Origin: Rickettsiaceae bacterium
Lineage (GTDB): Bacteria > Pseudomonadota > Alphaproteobacteria > Rickettsiales > Rickettsiaceae
DNA length: 16,347 nucleotides
Assembly: GCA_028372485.1 (NCBI GenBank)
Contig: JAOMYS010000012.1
Span: 1 to 16,347 of the forward strand
Direction: 5' to 3'
The notes under the pieces were generated by a model. That model was not told the DNA's origin, did no database searches, and saw nothing but the letters and a program-made list of their open reading frames with translations. A program made the position numbers and the translations under genes. Numbering within the stretch: the first letter of the stretch is position 1; every line of letters begins with the position of its first letter. This document shows positions 14,587-16,347 of the stretch, in pieces.

Positions 14587-16102
14587 CCGTACCTCTTAGC
14601 TTAATATATTCCTTATTGAGTGATTTAACATTCCACACCCATATGGACATTACTACGACAAAAACACCAAGTAAATATACTGTTACTGAATCAAATGTAG
14701 CAAATGGAATTAAAATAAACATAAAAGATTGTATAAATGCACCAAGTGACTTACCAAGCTTTAATCCTATAACTTCTACCGTAGCCTTGCCCTTTGTTTT
14801 CAGTTCTATTGAAAGAGGTATGTAAGCCATCTCTTTGGTAGAATCAAATAAAGAATATTTTGTTGATTTACTCAAGATATTCTGAGCTGCCCCAATTATT
14901 ACTGCAAAATAAATTGGGTTAAATTCAGGGACAAATGACACAATATCTTTAGCAAATATTATGAAACAAAAAAATATTAATCCAGTACAAGTAAGCATAT
15001 ATGGAGTAACCAGCGCCGCTCTAACCCAAGAACATCTGCGTAAAATATTACTTCCGATGATTGTAAAGACAACGCAAGATATTCCCATCCATATATTGAA
15101 TCTTCCCATAAAGTATAAGTAATCTACTGTATTAGGGTAAAGCTCTCTTACCTTTGATTTCCAAGGACCCTCTAGAATATTAATTAAAAATCCATAACAT
15201 AATACAAGTAGAACAATATGGCCTATATATTTGGAACGTAGGATAAGCTTTATGCTCTCAAATACTGATAATTTTGTTTTTGTATCCTTAGATGATGCTG
15301 ATATATTATTTTCTCCATTAAAGCTTCTGAGTATATAGCGATCGATATACCGATAAAGGATCATTGCTATAATTCCAGATAATACAACAGATTGGATTAT
15401 AGGCTTAAACACTGCATTACATTGGAAATCTATGTCACTTGCGTAAGAACTCGGAATATACCTATCTGCTATTCCAGAAACATCAGAAAAAGATACAAGC
15501 ACATTACCAGCAAGCACAAGGCCGATATTCCCTACCATTGCTAGAATTGGATAAAATCTCTTTGCAGAATTGATATCAAAAATATGATTGGCGTATTGCC
15601 AAAATAATAAATTGATAATAACTACGCTCCAAAGTTCGCACAATATGTACATAAGCGCATAGCTCCACTTACCCCAAATATATAAAAACCATTTTAAATT
15701 TGGATAGGATAATATAAGGGAGGATATGAGATCACTACTAGGATGATATATCTCTTGATTAGGAAATAGAACATATACAAATAGCATGAAGAAGCTAAGA
15801 AAAAAAGATACAATTATGTAGAATACATATTCATAATTGAACATATTGCTCAATTTTGCATATATCACAGTGAAAATCACAGTTGATGGTAAAACGAACC
15901 ACAGCTTCAAAAAGCTTATAACTTCAGCACCTATATTTGGTACAACAAGGCTATCTTTAATAGATCTGAGCGTGCCAAAGTTAAAAAGTAGGCACATCAT
16001 CATCAGCGCCATTGGGGCAAAGAGTTTCACTTCCGAAGATTTTATTGGCCAAAAAATATCTTTCAGCTTTGATGATATCATGAAATTTTGTGAACTAAAC
16101 AT
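14573..16102 (-). CDS. tlc: ATP/ADP translocase (Tlc/NTT family)
   Basis: Tlc carriers sit in the inner membrane and swap host ATP for bacterial ADP, the hallmark of energy parasitism; paralogues can carry other nucleotides. The protein has about 12 hydrophobic segments and follows the Rickettsia Tlc1 sequence closely. Matching motifs include TLRSIKDSLVV, GKWSYALMYILCELW, LLFWQYAN, LEGPWKSKVRELYP, IGSNILRR, KYSLFDSTKEMAYIPLS and LNKEY near the end. I chose the ATG at 16102 (509 aa): this puts the FWPI motif at the same distance from the start as IWPI in Rickettsia Tlc1. A GTG at 16120 would add six residues. It is the first gene of an operon with the unknown 595-aa protein (14-nt overlap) and prenyl synthase. 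Because paralogues differ in substrate, ATP/ADP exchange is likely but not proven. Confidence 0.95.
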   Translation of the reverse strand: MFSSQNFMISSKLKDIFWPIKSSEVKLFAPMALMMMCLLFNFGTLRSIKDSLVVPNIGAEVISFLKLWFVLPSTVIFTVIYAKLSNMFNYEYVFYIIVSFFLSFFMLFVYVLFPNQEIYHPSSDLISSLILSYPNLKWFLYIWGKWSYALMYILCELWSVVIINLLFWQYANHIFDINSAKRFYPILAMVGNIGLVLAGNVLVSFSDVSGIADRYIPSSYASDIDFQCNAVFKPIIQSVVLSGIIAMILYRYIDRYILRSFNGENNISASSKDTKTKLSVFESIKLILRSKYIGHIVLLVLCYGFLINILEGPWKSKVRELYPNTVDYLYFMGRFNIWMGISCVVFTIIGSNILRRCSWVRAALVTPYMLTCTGLIFFCFIIFAKDIVSFVPEFNPIYFAVIIGAAQNILSKSTKYSLFDSTKEMAYIPLSIELKTKGKATVEVIGLKLGKSLGAFIQSFMFILIPFATFDSVTVYLLGVFVVVMSIWVWNVKSLNKEYIKLRGTDEVN

Positions 16103-16169
16103 TAATTCAGAGATAAACACTGCTTAAAACAATATTCACAAGCGCCAGTAGCGAGGCAAATACCTAGCA

Positions 16170-16198
16170 GTTTTACGGCAAATCCTAAATATTGTCAA
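16170..16198 (-). promoter_or_regulatory. Likely sigma70 promoter of the tlc operon
   Basis: On the minus strand a perfect -35 box TTGACA (16198-16193) is followed by a 17-bp spacer and TAAAAC (16175-16170) as the -10 box. Transcription would start near 16163, giving a leader of roughly 60 nt before the ATG at 16102. This is the best promoter match in the window, in keeping with the need for a well-expressed ATP carrier. Confidence 0.55.
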
Positions 16199-16227
16199 TG
16201 TTAAACTGTACTAAGATACGAATTATT

Positions 16228-16240
16228 TAGGCATTGCCTA
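16228..16240. promoter_or_regulatory. Dyad upstream of the tlc promoter
   Basis: TAGGCA-T-TGCCTA is a perfect 13-bp dyad about 30 bp upstream of the -35 box. The core GGCATTGCCT recurs at 16307-16316. It could be a regulator site, or a part of the neighbouring repeat element that has spread with it. Confidence 0.3.
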
Positions 16241-16276
16241 CCAACTAAAGTATGTAGGTTAATTTTATGGTTATGA

Positions 16277-16347
16277 GATTCCGTATAGCTCCCTTAGTGG
16301 TCGCTTGGCATTGCCTGCATGGCTATTGTGTGAGGGAAAAGTCGTTT
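16277..16347 (-). repeat. Partial inverted copy of the intergenic repeat (module A)
   Basis: The minus strand carries CTAAGGGAGCTATACGGAAT (16297-16278, and C at 16277), matching 21 bp of module A at 3793-3813 and 11659-11679, preceded by AAGCGACCA and, further out, AAACGACTTTTCCCT, as in the region before the 11658 copy. Module B does not follow; after AATCTC the sequence is unrelated. The copy reaches the window edge. Confidence 0.7.

Overview
The window reads as a piece of the chromosome of an AT-rich, obligately intracellular alphaproteobacterium of the order Rickettsiales. Three things point there. A Tlc-type ATP/ADP translocase closely resembles the Rickettsia protein. The type IV secretion cluster has the rickettsial order virB8-virB9-virB10-virB11-virD4, without virB3, virB4, virB6 or virB7. 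The divergent tpiA/ppiD pair with secG and kdsA is an alphaproteobacterial arrangement. A kdsA gene implies that Kdo (an LPS sugar) is made, which argues against Anaplasma or Ehrlichia and fits Rickettsia-like or Midichloria-like lineages. This placement is inferred from gene content only.

Layout. (1) 1-69: part of an intergenic repeat. (2) 70-1963, minus strand: a compact operon tpiA-secG-kdsA. (3) 2050-3648, plus strand: a PpiD-like periplasmic chaperone, divergent from tpiA. (4) 3649-4106: a gene-free stretch with a palindromic repeat element and the putative virB8 promoter. (5) 4107-9412, plus strand: virB8, a short virB9, virB10, virB11 and virD4, overlapping or nearly abutting. (6) 9490-11469, plus strand: a Ppx/GppA-family phosphatase and a cytochrome b561. 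(7) 11470-11798: a second gene-free stretch, between convergent genes, holding two copies of the repeat and a short repeated motif. (8) 11799-16102, minus strand: an operon tlc - unknown 595-aa membrane-anchored protein - polyprenyl diphosphate synthase, with a good sigma70-like promoter upstream of tlc. (9) 16121-16347: the tlc promoter region and another partial repeat.

How the genes work together. VirB8, VirB9 and VirB10 would form the envelope-spanning channel, and VirB11 and VirD4 are the cytoplasmic ATPases that power it and feed it substrates. Tlc would import host ATP. PpiD and SecG serve protein export. KdsA and the prenyl synthase feed envelope and quinone biosynthesis, and cytochrome b561 would act in membrane electron transfer.

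The most notable points are: VirB9 has only the N-terminal half of the family; VirB10 has a long insertion near its expected outer-membrane antenna; an intergenic repeat family can fold into two competing hairpins and brackets the secretion-gene block; and a membrane-anchored protein of unknown function lies between tlc and the prenyl synthase gene.
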